From contig CAYVQZ010000047.1 in the NCBI GenBank assembly GCA_964453435.1, forward strand, positions 1-46,325: a stretch of 46,325 nt of DNA, given 5' to 3'. Shown here piece by piece: positions 24,952-33,983 of the stretch. The translations under genes were made by a program, and so were the position numbers. How positions within the stretch are numbered: the first letter of the stretch is position 1; every line of letters starts with the position of its first letter. Under the pieces are notes generated by a model that was not told the DNA's origin, ran no database searches, and saw only the letters and a program-made list of their open reading frames with translations. The stretch comes from CAYVQZ01 sp964453435. GTDB lineage: Bacteria; Abyssobacteria; SURF-5.

Positions 24952-25860
24952 ATGCACGAAAAGATCAAGGTCGGTATCAGCGCGTGCAATTTCGGGGCGA
25001 TGGTCCGCTGGAACAGAAAAGGGTGGGACCGCATCGCCCCTCTCGAGCGCGAAAAAGAAAGTTTTGTCTGGACGCCGGTCTGCCCGGAAGTCAACAGCGG
25101 TCTCGGTGTGACCCGGCTTCCCGTGAGGCTCGTCGGCGGCAACGGGGAGGACTTCTGGGAGGGCAGAGCCACCGTGAAGAATCGAGCCGGTAACGACGTC
25201 AGCGCTCAAATCAAAGTGGGCCTGACCACGTCCCTGGAGTTGCTGAAGCAGGCGGGGGCGGAGGCGTTCGTGTTCATGGAAGGAAGCCCCACATGCGGCG
25301 TGTATCGCACAACGCTGAAAAATCAACGTCTCGGCAAACCTCCGGGAGCTTTCGGCGCCTTGCTCCTCAAGGAGGACCTGTTCTTGATACCGGCCGCGGA
25401 CCTGGATAGTCCCGTGAAATGGTGGGACTGGCGCCGCCGGCTGCACGCCTTCGCGTGGCTCCGCCGTCAGGAGCTCACCTCAAAAAAACAGCTCTACGAC
25501 ATCTGGCATCTGCTTAAGTTCACCTGTCAGGAGGTCGCCCCGCAGGCTTCGGCCGAAATCGGCAGGCGCCTGGCCGCGATGCCGAAGGCGTTTTCGAAAA
25601 CGTTCGCCGAGGAGTGGAGAAGGGATGTGCTGCTGCTTCTTCGCAGACCGTCCACCTTTGCCCGCATTCAATCGATTATGCTCAAACACTATGCGCACTA
25701 CCGAAAGCATTTCAATCCATCGGCTCGGGAAATCAAAGCGCCCCGGAGCGACATGGCAAAGCGGGCGTTTTTCAAGGAGTTGCTGGAAATGGAGAAACGG
25801 GCCGTGCTGGAAGGATTCGATTACGCGGGAACCCCCGTAATTTTTCGCGAAAAAAGATAA
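24952..25860 (+). CDS. DUF523/DUF1722 protein
   Basis: Protein of about 302 residues with two domains of unknown function. An N-terminal DUF523 (about 1-150) has KVGISACNFGAMVRW, VCPEVNSGLGVTRLPVRLV and AFVFMEGSPTCGVY, with conserved cysteines that could bind a metal. A C-terminal DUF1722 (about 185-300) has the FTCQEVAP and MLKHYAHYRKHF patterns. Both domains are widespread and uncharacterised. The start is ambiguous: ATG 24952, ATG 24940 and GTG 24925 are all in frame without a clear ribosome site, and I chose the one closest to the conserved KVGISAC. The PPOX gene follows 27 bp downstream. Confidence 0.85.
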   Translation: MHEKIKVGISACNFGAMVRWNRKGWDRIAPLEREKESFVWTPVCPEVNSGLGVTRLPVRLVGGNGEDFWEGRATVKNRAGNDVSAQIKVGLTTSLELLKQAGAEAFVFMEGSPTCGVYRTTLKNQRLGKPPGAFGALLLKEDLFLIPAADLDSPVKWWDWRRRLHAFAWLRRQELTSKKQLYDIWHLLKFTCQEVAPQASAEIGRRLAAMPKAFSKTFAEEWRRDVLLLLRRPSTFARIQSIMLKHYAHYRKHFNPSAREIKAPRSDMAKRAFFKELLEMEKRAVLEGFDYAGTPVIFREKR

Positions 25861-25887
25861 GAGAAAAAGATTCGGAGGAGAGGAGCG

Positions 25888-26340
25888 TTGGGAGAGACAT
25901 CGAAACACAAGAAACAATTGAAGGAACTTCTCACATCTCAGAAGCTGGCGGTGCTTGCCACTCAGAACGAAGGCAAGCCGTATGCCAGCCTCGTCGCCTT
26001 CGCGGCGACGAGGGACCTCAAACACATAATATTCGCCACCACGCGCTCGACCCGCAAGTTCGCAAACCTGAGGTCGAATTCACACGTCGCGCTTCTCATC
26101 GATAACGCTTCCAACAGGGAATCGGATTTCCATAGGGCCGTTGCGGTGACCGCCACCGGCGAGGCCGGCGAGGTCGAGCCCGAGAGGAGGAGACGCTTCG
26201 TCAAGCTCTATATCGACAAGCATCCTCACCTGCGGGAGTTTGTTAATGCCCCCACCTGCGCGGTGGTGAAAGTCAAGGTGAACGCTTACTACATGGTCAG
26301 CAAGTTTCAGAACGTTGTCGAGCTGCGTCCCACGCCATGA
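25888..26340 (+). CDS. pyridoxamine 5'-phosphate oxidase-family (FMN-binding split barrel) protein
   Basis: Protein of 150 residues with the PPOX-type split-barrel pattern: KLAVLATQNEGKPYASLVAF, IIFATTRSTRKFANLRSNSH and VALLIDN, typical of small flavin- or F420-binding proteins. The substrate is unknown. The start is TTG 25888, with GGAGG about 9 nt upstream. The stop overlaps the start of the next gene by 4 bp (ATGA), so it is translationally coupled to the dikinase-like gene. Confidence 0.85.
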   Translation: MGETSKHKKQLKELLTSQKLAVLATQNEGKPYASLVAFAATRDLKHIIFATTRSTRKFANLRSNSHVALLIDNASNRESDFHRAVAVTATGEAGEVEPERRRRFVKLYIDKHPHLREFVNAPTCAVVKVKVNAYYMVSKFQNVVELRPTP

Positions 26341-28520
26341 GACTGGTCATTCCGATATCCGACATTACCGCCGCCGACCGCGCTCGGGCGGGCGGCAAGA
26401 GCCTTTCGCTCTCGATGCTGGCCCGCAACGGAATCAGGGTGCCCGAGGCGCTTTGTATCAGCGTCGACGCTTACATCGAGTACGTTTCCGCGACGGGTCT
26501 CCGCGAACGGGTTCTGATGGAGTTGAACAGGAAGAACTTCGAGGAGATGCGGTGGGAAGAAATGTGGGACGCGTCGCTGCGAATTCGCAATATGTTCCTC
26601 ACGACACCCATGCCGGAGCGATTGCGCTCCCGGCTGGAGGAATTTATCGCAGGCAGATTCGCGGAAAAACCCGTTGTGGTCAGGTCGTCCGCGCCGGGAG
26701 AAGACGCCGCAAAAACCTCGTTTGCGGGCCTGCACGAATCATATGTCAACATACGAGGCGCTCAGTCTGTTCTTGAGCATATTCATCTCGTCTGGGCTTC
26801 CCTGTGGTCGGACCGGGCGCTCCTGTACCGCCAGGAACTGGGACTCGACGTCGAGAAAAGCTCGATGGCCGTCATCGTACAGGAATTGGTGGACGGCGAA
26901 CGCTCCGGGGTCGCGTTCGGCATGAGCCCGCTCGACAGCTCGCAAGCCGTCATCGAGGCGGTGTACGGTCTGAATCAGGGACTTGTCGAAGGGACAATCG
27001 AGCCCGACAGGTGGATATTGGACCGCGCCACGGGGAAGGTGCTCTCCTATACTCCGGCCCGGCGCGATAAGGCCGTCTTCCCGTCGCCAGGCGGGGTCCG
27101 GATTGGTCCGCTGCCGGCAAGCAAGACGAAAAAGCCGCCTCTGGACAATAGGCAAACCGCGGAGGTGTTCCGACTCGGAAAAGAGGCGGAAGGTCATTTC
27201 GGAGCGCCGCAAGACATGGAATGGACGTTCAAGAAGAACCGACTCTATGCGCTTCAGTCGCGCCCCATCACAAGCGATGTCGGCGCCGGAAAAGGCGACA
27301 AGCGGTCGTGGTACCTCAGCCTCCACAGAAGCTTTGAAAATCTGCTCGAACTGCGAGAAAGAATTGAGAGTGAATTGTTGCCGGCCATGTCGGACGAAGC
27401 CGAACGGCTTGCGGCGTGTGATGTCCGGAAAATGTCCGACGGCGAGCTTGCGAACGAGATACTTCGCAGAACACGCATTTATCAAAAATGGGTCGACACC
27501 TACTGGAGCGAGTTCATTCCGTTCGCTCACGGAGCGCGTCTTTTCGGCCAAACGTATAACGACGCGCTGCGGCCCGCAGACCCCTACGAGTTCATGGACC
27601 TCCTGCGCGGAACCGATATGGCGAGCCTCGAAAGAAACAGGCTGCTGGAAGAAATGGCCGTTCACATCCGCAACGACCCGGAGCTTGCGGAAAAGCTGAG
27701 AGCGGGATTTTTTGAGGGGATTGACGAAGAGTTTGAAGCGATGCTGAATCAATTCATGGACAGATTCGGCGGTCTCATGTTCTCGAGGGCGGATTCGCCC
27801 CGGCGCGACTCGATTATGAAACTCCTTATCGAAATGGCGGGCCGTGTTCCCGCGGTCGACCGCTCTAAACCTAAGAGCATAGAGAAACTGAAGGACCGCT
27901 TCCTGTCTCATTTCGAGGGCGCCGAGCGAGCGTTTGCCGAACAGCTTATCGATATCGGACGCGCAAGCTACCGCCTCAGGGATGATGACAATGTTTATCT
28001 CGGAAGAATTGAAGAACAGGTTTTAATAGCGACCGATGAAGGAAAGAGAAGGCTGACAAACAGAGGCATTGCCGAGGGTGGCGAATTGGAGCCGGCGGAG
28101 ATTGTGAAATCTCTGCGGAATCCGGCGCACATTCCTAAAAGGGCCGTCTCGCCGGAGAGGGTCGTGGCGGACTTCAGGCTGAAGCCGAGACAATTGACCG
28201 GCCAGCCGGCAGGCGCGGGAATCGTTTCGGGCAAGGCTCGAGTGGTTAGCGAACCGGCCGACCTCTTCGAGTTCAAGGCCGGCGAGATATTGGTATGCGA
28301 CGCCGTCGACCCGAATATGACCTTCGTCGTTCCGCTCTCGGCGGCGATCGTCGAGCGTCGCGGCGGCATGCTCATTCATGGAGCCATCATCGCCCGCGAA
28401 TACGGGCTTCCGTGTGTTACCGGCGTGCCCGACGCTACCACGCTTATTCAGACCGGAGACCAGTTGACCGTTGACGGCTACCTTGGAATCGTCATCGTCA
28501 CCCGTGTGGCGCACGACTGA
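26337..28520 (+). CDS. PEP-synthase/rifampin phosphotransferase-like dikinase
   Basis: Protein of 727 residues with an N-terminal pyruvate/PEP-dikinase-type ATP-grasp domain (about 1-310: GGKSLSLSMLARNGIRVPE, VVVRSSAPGEDAAKTSFAG, QDMEWTF). A long helical region of no recognised family follows (about 320-610). A C-terminal swivelling domain carries the phosphohistidine His681 in GGMLIHGAIIAREYGLPCV. The PEP-binding TIM barrel of PEP synthase is absent. This ATP-grasp/variable/His-domain order matches rifampin phosphotransferase and related enzymes that transfer the beta-phosphate of ATP to a small molecule. The acceptor is unknown. It overlaps the PPOX gene by 4 bp. Confidence 0.88.
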   Translation: MRLVIPISDITAADRARAGGKSLSLSMLARNGIRVPEALCISVDAYIEYVSATGLRERVLMELNRKNFEEMRWEEMWDASLRIRNMFLTTPMPERLRSRLEEFIAGRFAEKPVVVRSSAPGEDAAKTSFAGLHESYVNIRGAQSVLEHIHLVWASLWSDRALLYRQELGLDVEKSSMAVIVQELVDGERSGVAFGMSPLDSSQAVIEAVYGLNQGLVEGTIEPDRWILDRATGKVLSYTPARRDKAVFPSPGGVRIGPLPASKTKKPPLDNRQTAEVFRLGKEAEGHFGAPQDMEWTFKKNRLYALQSRPITSDVGAGKGDKRSWYLSLHRSFENLLELRERIESELLPAMSDEAERLAACDVRKMSDGELANEILRRTRIYQKWVDTYWSEFIPFAHGARLFGQTYNDALRPADPYEFMDLLRGTDMASLERNRLLEEMAVHIRNDPELAEKLRAGFFEGIDEEFEAMLNQFMDRFGGLMFSRADSPRRDSIMKLLIEMAGRVPAVDRSKPKSIEKLKDRFLSHFEGAERAFAEQLIDIGRASYRLRDDDNVYLGRIEEQVLIATDEGKRRLTNRGIAEGGELEPAEIVKSLRNPAHIPKRAVSPERVVADFRLKPRQLTGQPAGAGIVSGKARVVSEPADLFEFKAGEILVCDAVDPNMTFVVPLSAAIVERRGGMLIHGAIIAREYGLPCVTGVPDATTLIQTGDQLTVDGYLGIVIVTRVAHD

Positions 28521-28624
28521 CTTCGCGGCGCATCATGCCGCCGTTGTGGAAATTGCGAAGAAGCTTGCCATATAAATGACGACAAAAATTCACACATCCA
28601 AACAATGCCATTAGAGATGCCGCC

Positions 28625-29602
28625 ATGACGAAAAATGACGTGAAAGTACTCTTGACGGGGGCCACGGGCTTCATCGGGGGGCGACTGCTTTACGCGCTCA
28701 CCGACAAGGACATCAAAGTGCGCTGTCTCGTGAGGCCCTCGGAAAAGCTGGTCGCCGACCTTCCGCCGGACCGTCAGCCGGAGGTCGCGCACGCCGACCT
28801 GCTCGAACCGGAAACGCTGCCGCGAGCGCTCGAAGGCATGGATGCCGCCTACTACCTCGTGCATTCCATGGGTGGCCGCAGTATAAAGGAGACGAAAACG
28901 TTCGCCGAACGGGACCGGAAAGCGGCGAATAACTTTTTGCGGGCCGCCGAAGCGGCGGGTCTGTCGCGAATCATCTACCTCGGCGGGCTTGGCGAAACCG
29001 GAGACCGACTGTCGGAACACCTTTCGAGTCGTTTGGAAGTGGCGCGGATACTGCAGTCCGGAAAGGTGAAAACGACGGTTCTCCGGGCAGCTATCATTAT
29101 CGGCGCGGGCGGGGCGTCATTCGAAATGCTCCGGTATCTCGTCAAGCGGCTGCCGGTCATGATGTGTCCGAGGTGGATTGAAACCAGGAATCAGCCGATC
29201 GCGGTTCAGAACGCCATCGAGTATCTTGTGGGTTGTCTGCTCGAACCCTCAACGGAGGGGCTCGTTCTCGATATCGGCGGACCCGATATTTTGACCTATC
29301 GCGAAATGATGCACCTCTATGCGCGTGTGCGCGGACTGCGGCGCTTCATGTTCACCGTTCCCGTCCTCACTCCGCGGCTTTCCTCTCATTGGGTCAACCT
29401 TATGACTCCCGTGCCGGCGGGTATCGTGATACCACTCGTCGAGGGCCTTAAGAATCCCGTCGTATGCCGGGATAATCGAATACGCGAGCTCATTCCGATC
29501 AAGCTCCTCTCAATGGAGGCCGCCATCTGCAACGCGCTCGCCGAGATCAAGGACGGGCCCGGCAAATTGCCGTCGCGCCAGGCATGCCTGGTCGGCGGCT
29601 GA
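28625..29602 (+). CDS. NAD(P)-binding epimerase/NmrA-type atypical SDR
   Basis: Rossmann-fold protein of 325 residues. The N-terminal GATGFIGGRLLYAL (12-25) is the cofactor-binding glycine motif, followed by VRCLVRP and DAAYYLVHSMGG. It resembles the COG0702 group of nucleoside-diphosphate-sugar epimerase/NAD-binding proteins, which often act on quinones, sugars or polyketides. The substrate cannot be inferred. It follows the dikinase gene by about 100 bp on the same strand. Confidence 0.85.
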   Translation: MTKNDVKVLLTGATGFIGGRLLYALTDKDIKVRCLVRPSEKLVADLPPDRQPEVAHADLLEPETLPRALEGMDAAYYLVHSMGGRSIKETKTFAERDRKAANNFLRAAEAAGLSRIIYLGGLGETGDRLSEHLSSRLEVARILQSGKVKTTVLRAAIIIGAGGASFEMLRYLVKRLPVMMCPRWIETRNQPIAVQNAIEYLVGCLLEPSTEGLVLDIGGPDILTYREMMHLYARVRGLRRFMFTVPVLTPRLSSHWVNLMTPVPAGIVIPLVEGLKNPVVCRDNRIRELIPIKLLSMEAAICNALAEIKDGPGKLPSRQACLVGG

Positions 29603-29684
29603 CAAGGATTGCCCGCCAGGCGCATGTTCCTCGAAAAATCCGGCTGTCCCGCGGTACTCTCATTTCCGGCTTTGCCAAAGAAGA

Positions 29685-29723
29685 AAAGAGCCCGCGCCGG
29701 AAAACCCGTACGCGGGCCCTTTC
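29685..29723. terminator. bidirectional hairpin terminator
   Basis: Inverted arms GCCCGCG (29690-29696) and CGCGGGC (29711-29717) with a 14-nt loop, flanked by AAAAGA on the left and CCTTTC on the right. The leftward direction (DUF378 gene) gets the better T-run; the rightward direction would end the epimerase transcript. Confidence 0.65.
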
Positions 29724-29759
29724 GGTTCGTGTGCCGGTCAACGACCCTGTCTCACGCCG

Positions 29760-29996
29760 CTAGGCCGAGTGGGCAGGGGCATGTGTCCATCGTTCCTGAA
29801 TAAACTTGAAGCCGGCAACCTCGTAAATGGCCGCAAGGCCCACCAGAATGTAAATGAACCTTGTCAGCATGCTCATCGTACCGAACAGCGCGGCTACAAG
29901 ATCAAACGTGAATATGCCCACCAACGCCCAGTTCAGGCCTCCTATCACCAGCAGCGCGAAAGAGACAACGTCTATAACCTTCATGAAACTCTTCAT
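29760..29996 (-). CDS. DUF378 small membrane protein
   Basis: Protein of 78 residues with two hydrophobic helices (about 8-28 and 33-60): VSFALLVIGGLNWALVGIFTFDLVAALFG is the DUF378 (YuzA-type) signature. Function unknown. GGAGGG precedes the ATG at a normal distance. It is divergent from the TetR gene at 30139. Confidence 0.9.
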   Translation of the reverse strand: MKSFMKVIDVVSFALLVIGGLNWALVGIFTFDLVAALFGTMSMLTRFIYILVGLAAIYEVAGFKFIQERWTHAPAHSA

Positions 29997-30099
29997 GTAT
30001 TATCCCTCCTTTCGGAGAAGTCGGTTTTCTCTTTTCCTTCATAAAATTTTGTCACTTTTGCCCGTTGCGAGCTATACGGGGGCGGTGCTCGAGGCGCTC

Positions 30100-30129
30100 T
30101 TGACAATGGGTGCGAGGGGGTGATATGAT
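30100..30129 (+). promoter_or_regulatory. promoter implying a leaderless tetR transcript
   Basis: TTGACA (30100-30105), 18-bp spacer, TATGAT (30124-30129). The ATG of the TetR gene is only 10 bp after the -10 box and has no ribosome site, so transcription should begin at or next to the start codon. A small palindrome CTATG-cga-CATAG (30137-30149) covers that codon and may be an operator. Confidence 0.75.
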
Positions 30130-30138
30130 AGCAGCACT

Positions 30139-30837
30139 ATGCGACATAGCGATGTTATTAAACGGCCCGACCGAAACACCGACCAGCAGGACCTGCCAGT
30201 CGACAACCTCGAACTGCTCCTGAGAACACGCGACGTTGACCCAAAAAGGCTTCACGAACGCGCCTCCGAGCTGACACGACAAAAAATATTGCTCTCCGCA
30301 ATGGAGCGCTTCGCTTCCAAGGGGTACCAGAACACCAATATTCGCGAAATCGCGCGCGCAGCGGGCGTAACCCAGGGTGCCGTTTATCATCATTTCAAGG
30401 GGAAAAAGCAATTGCTGATGGCCGCGAACCGCGCGCGGCAGGTCTATTCCATTGACGTCGTACGCAAGTCGATGGAGGAGGAAGAAGATTTCTTTACCGC
30501 GTTGAGAAAAGCGCTGCAGGGGCTCTTTCGACTCCTCCACGCCACCCCTTTCATTCGCGGGGTAACACGCGAATACATGGCCATGGCGATGATTGATCCC
30601 GACATCAACCGGATGTACCGGGAGAATGACCTGGAATTTTTCGATATTCTCGAGCGCGAGATTGCACGCCGGTATGCGAATCTTCCCGCCGAGAGACGGG
30701 CAGGTGTCATGCAAATGCTGTACGTCTCGCTCGAGGGATTGTTCACCGCGCTCGTCGTGGATTCACCGATTGTCGGAGCGCCGGAGGATATCCTCGAGCC
30801 GCTGGTGAACACGTTTCGACATGCGTTGGAGGAATGA
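30139..30837 (+). CDS. TetR-family regulator
   Basis: Regulator of 232 residues with an unusually long N-terminal extension (about 41 residues) before the DNA-binding domain (about 46-90: ILLSAMERFASKGYQNTNIR, then VTQGAVYHHFKGKKQLL). There is no alternative ATG, GTG or TTG between 30139 and the HTH, so the extension appears real. The C-terminal domain is FadR/AcrR-like. Likely targets are the adjacent BKACE-aminotransferase genes or DUF378; this is inference from position. Confidence 0.9.
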   Translation: MRHSDVIKRPDRNTDQQDLPVDNLELLLRTRDVDPKRLHERASELTRQKILLSAMERFASKGYQNTNIREIARAAGVTQGAVYHHFKGKKQLLMAANRARQVYSIDVVRKSMEEEEDFFTALRKALQGLFRLLHATPFIRGVTREYMAMAMIDPDINRMYRENDLEFFDILEREIARRYANLPAERRAGVMQMLYVSLEGLFTALVVDSPIVGAPEDILEPLVNTFRHALEE

Positions 30838-31037
30838 GCAAGGCAATAAATTCCCCTTTGTGCGCTGAGCGAAGAAAAGATTGGACAGATTGACAGCTCC
30901 GGAAACCGCCCGCGCCAATGAATTACCGGAGATGGAGAGATTTGTTGTCCCCGGCGCAGCGAAATCCAGCGGTTCGCAGAACTTCTCTCCCCGTGAATAA
31001 GGATGAATTAAGAGCGAAAATCATACGGAGGTCGTAA

Positions 31038-31970
31038 ATGGGCAAAATCATAATCACGGCGGCGGTGACCGGGGCGGTTCATATCCCCACAATGAGCGAT
31101 TATCTTCCCATCACTCCGGACGACATCGTCAATGATGCCGTCAAAGCCTTTGAGGCCGACGCGGCCATCGCGCACATCCACGTTCGGAATCCCGAAAATG
31201 GGATGCCCTCGGCCGATCCGGACCTGTTCTACGAGGTGCACCATAAGGTCAAGCAACGATGCGACATGATCCTGTTGCCCACGACCGGAGGCGGGGCGAA
31301 CCAGACAATCGAAGAAAAGCTGATACCCATCAAGAGGCTCAAGCCTGAGATGTGCTCGTTCGATCCGGCTCCGTTTAATCTCGGCCTGTTCCAACTTGTC
31401 AAGCGGTTTGACAAATTCAAATACGACTGGGAGCAGGCCTACCTCGAAATGGTCAAGATGGGCACGTTCGCCCCAAGCTTCAACGACGACCTCGAATATG
31501 CCAGAACCATGTTGGAAAACGATGTCAAGCCCGAATTCGAGATGTATGAGCTGGGACATATCGGTTACGTGACATGGTTGATTGAGGAAGGCCTCGTGAA
31601 GCTGCCCCCACATCTGCAGTTCGTGTTCGGCCCCATGGTGGGATGGATGACCCCCTCCGTAAAACACCTGGTGATGATGCATGAAGAGGCCGTCGACCAA
31701 CTCGGCGCCGGCAACTTCACATGGTCGGTCGCCGGAGCCGGAAGGCACCAGATACCGTTAGCGGCGACGGCGATGGCAATGGGAGCCCAGAACGTAAGGG
31801 TCGGCATGGAAGACTCTCTATACGCCGGAAAAGGTAAACCCGCCACATGCAGCGCCGACCAGGTGAGAATGGTGGTGAATATTGCGAGGGAAATGAGCCT
31901 GCAGCCGGCCACCCCCGACGAGGCGAGGGAAATTTTCGGGCTGAAGGGCCTCGACAAGGTGGCTTTTTGA
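31038..31970 (+). CDS. BKACE-family beta-keto acid cleavage enzyme (DUF849)
   Basis: Protein of 310 residues in the BKACE family, which condenses a beta-keto acid with acetyl-CoA to give acetoacetate and a new acyl-CoA. The founding member, 3-keto-5-aminohexanoate cleavage enzyme, acts in lysine fermentation. Zn-ligand histidines are visible in HIHVRN (His46 and His48), and the family segments LPTTGGG, MEDSLY and VAGAGRHQIPLAATAMAMG are present. The specific substrate cannot be told from sequence. It is followed after 171 bp by a class III aminotransferase, which could make or remove an amino group on the same carbon chain. GGAGGT precedes the ATG. Confidence 0.92.
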   Translation: MGKIIITAAVTGAVHIPTMSDYLPITPDDIVNDAVKAFEADAAIAHIHVRNPENGMPSADPDLFYEVHHKVKQRCDMILLPTTGGGANQTIEEKLIPIKRLKPEMCSFDPAPFNLGLFQLVKRFDKFKYDWEQAYLEMVKMGTFAPSFNDDLEYARTMLENDVKPEFEMYELGHIGYVTWLIEEGLVKLPPHLQFVFGPMVGWMTPSVKHLVMMHEEAVDQLGAGNFTWSVAGAGRHQIPLAATAMAMGAQNVRVGMEDSLYAGKGKPATCSADQVRMVVNIAREMSLQPATPDEAREIFGLKGLDKVAF

Positions 31971-32141
31971 CAGGTCGTATTATGTGGACCACGGAGATGA
32001 CTTTCTCCGACAGTCATATATTTGGCCGGATGCCGGAGGAAGAAATCCTACATTAATGCGCCTTCTCCGGAAACATTGTCGAGGGAAATCGTTTCGGTAT
32101 TCCGGTGTTCCGCGGATTTTCTGATTCAAGGAGAGCCTGAT

Positions 32142-33488
32142 ATGGAAATGCAAGAAATCATGGAGAACATGTTCATTCGTCATCCCGATGTGCCGCCCAT
32201 CATGATTGTCAAGACGGAAGGAATCTATCTGCACGATTCCTATGGTCGCCGGATCATTGACGCGACCGGGGGGCCGATGGTATGCAATCTGGGCCACGGC
32301 CGCAAGGAGATCGCCCGGGCCGCCGAGCGCCAGCTCTCGACGGTTTCCTATGTGCTTCCCGTTTTCGCCACGGAATCGAGGATCGAGCTGACGAAACGGG
32401 TCAGGAAAATCATGCCGCCGGAGCTCAGCCGAATCTACTACTGCTCGGGAGGCTCCGAAGCGAACGAAGCCGCGCTGAAATTGTCGCGTCAGTATCACGT
32501 CGTGAAGGGGACCGACTCGAAGTACAAGATAATCTCGCGGAAACTGAGCTACCACGGCATGACGATGCTCACGCTTTCTGTCGGCGACGTCAAGCCGCGC
32601 ATGAAAGATTTCACGCCCATGCTGTGGAAACATTCATCCATCGAACCCTGCTTCTGCTACCGGTGCTCCTTCGGAAAAACGTATCCCGAATGCGATATCG
32701 ATTGCGCCGCAGACCTGGAAAAGGCGATTCTCGCCGAGGGCCCGGAGACCGTCGCCGCTTTTATCGCGGAACCCATCGGCGGCGCGGCCATCGGGGCGGC
32801 CGTTCCTCCGCCGGAGTACTTTCCGAAAATCCGCGAGATATGCGACAAATACGACGTCCTGTTCATTGCGGATGAAGTCATAACCGGTTTCGGGCGCACG
32901 GGAAAGAAAATGGGGATGAACCACTTCAACACGGTTCCCGATATCATCACCTTCGCGAAGGGCGTAAGCGGCGGATACGCGCCGCTCGCGGGCATGGCCG
33001 TGAAGAACAAAATAGCCGAGCTCTTCGAAGAAAAGAGAGCGGAATTCCAGCATCTCTACACCTTTTCCGCCCATCCGGTCTCGATGGCCATCGGAAACGA
33101 AGCACAGCGCATTCTCGAAGAGGAGAACCTCATCGCGCGCGCGGAGCAGATGGGAAACTATCTGCACGAGAGCCTGCTGCAACTTATGGACTTGCCGATG
33201 GTCGGAGACATCCGCGGCAAGGGTATGCTCTGGGCCGTCGAGTTCGTGAGGGACAAGGAGACAAGAGAGCCGTTCCCGAAAGAGAAGAACGTGAAGATGG
33301 ATGTCATCATGAACTGTCTCATGAAGGGCGTGTTCTTCTATCCGGGCTACTTCCAGGACGAACAGGGCCGCGGCGACCACATCATGGTCGCGCCCCCGTT
33401 CATTATTACCGAAGAGCAGGTAAACGAGGTTGTCGGAATCCTGCGCGAAACACTCGAGGAGAACCAGGCTCGATACATGGCCGCCTGA
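32142..33488 (+). CDS. class III PLP-dependent aminotransferase
   Basis: Enzyme of 448 residues, full length for class III aminotransferases (GABA, ornithine and omega-amino acid types). The PLP pocket is visible: GSEANEAALKLSRQYH, the Asp in FIADEVITGFGRTG and the Schiff-base Lys in TFAKGVSGGYAPL. A cysteine-rich insert (CFCYRCSFGKTYPECDIDC) is seen in a subgroup of these enzymes. I chose ATG 32142 because AAGGAGA lies 8 nt upstream and it matches the family N-terminus; an earlier in-frame start at 32022 adds 40 unlike residues. It may act with the BKACE gene on omega-amino or beta-keto acids. Confidence 0.93.
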   Translation: MEMQEIMENMFIRHPDVPPIMIVKTEGIYLHDSYGRRIIDATGGPMVCNLGHGRKEIARAAERQLSTVSYVLPVFATESRIELTKRVRKIMPPELSRIYYCSGGSEANEAALKLSRQYHVVKGTDSKYKIISRKLSYHGMTMLTLSVGDVKPRMKDFTPMLWKHSSIEPCFCYRCSFGKTYPECDIDCAADLEKAILAEGPETVAAFIAEPIGGAAIGAAVPPPEYFPKIREICDKYDVLFIADEVITGFGRTGKKMGMNHFNTVPDIITFAKGVSGGYAPLAGMAVKNKIAELFEEKRAEFQHLYTFSAHPVSMAIGNEAQRILEEENLIARAEQMGNYLHESLLQLMDLPMVGDIRGKGMLWAVEFVRDKETREPFPKEKNVKMDVIMNCLMKGVFFYPGYFQDEQGRGDHIMVAPPFIITEEQVNEVVGILRETLEENQARYMAA

Positions 33489-33983
33489 GGCCCGGGAATC
33501 TAAGCTTCACGCAAGGGCGATTCCCCGCGCCGCGCGCGCTTATTCTTTCCTTTTTTGTTCGGCTTTTCGCCATTCTGTCAGTACCAGTCCCTGACCAGCC
33601 GGAGCCGCGACCGGATAAAGGCAAGGACAATGTCTGAGCCGTCCGCGCAGGGACTTTGACCCAACCAATAATCCATGGGGATACATCCAAATAGACACAA
33701 AAACCCGAGAGTCTCTTGCATGTTCGAATCCATTCGCACATTTTGAATCGTCAAATGGCGCCATCGGCGATCGGGGTAATCAGTTGGTTCGAAGATGGTG
33801 AACCGCCTTTTGGGAATATGCCCCGCAATGATGTATACTTCGGGCAGAAAGGGAAAGCCTTTTCGGGTTAGACAGAACGCACGGCAGATATGGACGCAAG
33901 TCAAAAGGCATCCACCACAGTGACCATCGGTAACAATTCTCATCGAGGGCGTTGATAGTCGTCCGAAAGGGATTGGGAAAATC
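33489..33983. other. gene-free region
   Basis: About 495 bp between the aminotransferase and the GT-C-type gene, more A/T-rich than its surroundings. Leftward frames here (for example 33578-34132) run into the next gene and match nothing I know. A GTTCGAATCC at about 33722 looks like a tRNA T-loop, but its stem does not pair. I see no convincing promoter or repeat. Confidence 0.4.

Noticed and set aside
26739..27911. Leftward frame opposite the dikinase-like gene
   Set aside because: Antisense shadow with no domain match.
33721..33731. TGTTCGAATCC, a tRNA T-loop-like string
   Set aside because: The flanking bases do not form a T-stem, and no acceptor, D or anticodon arm is found.
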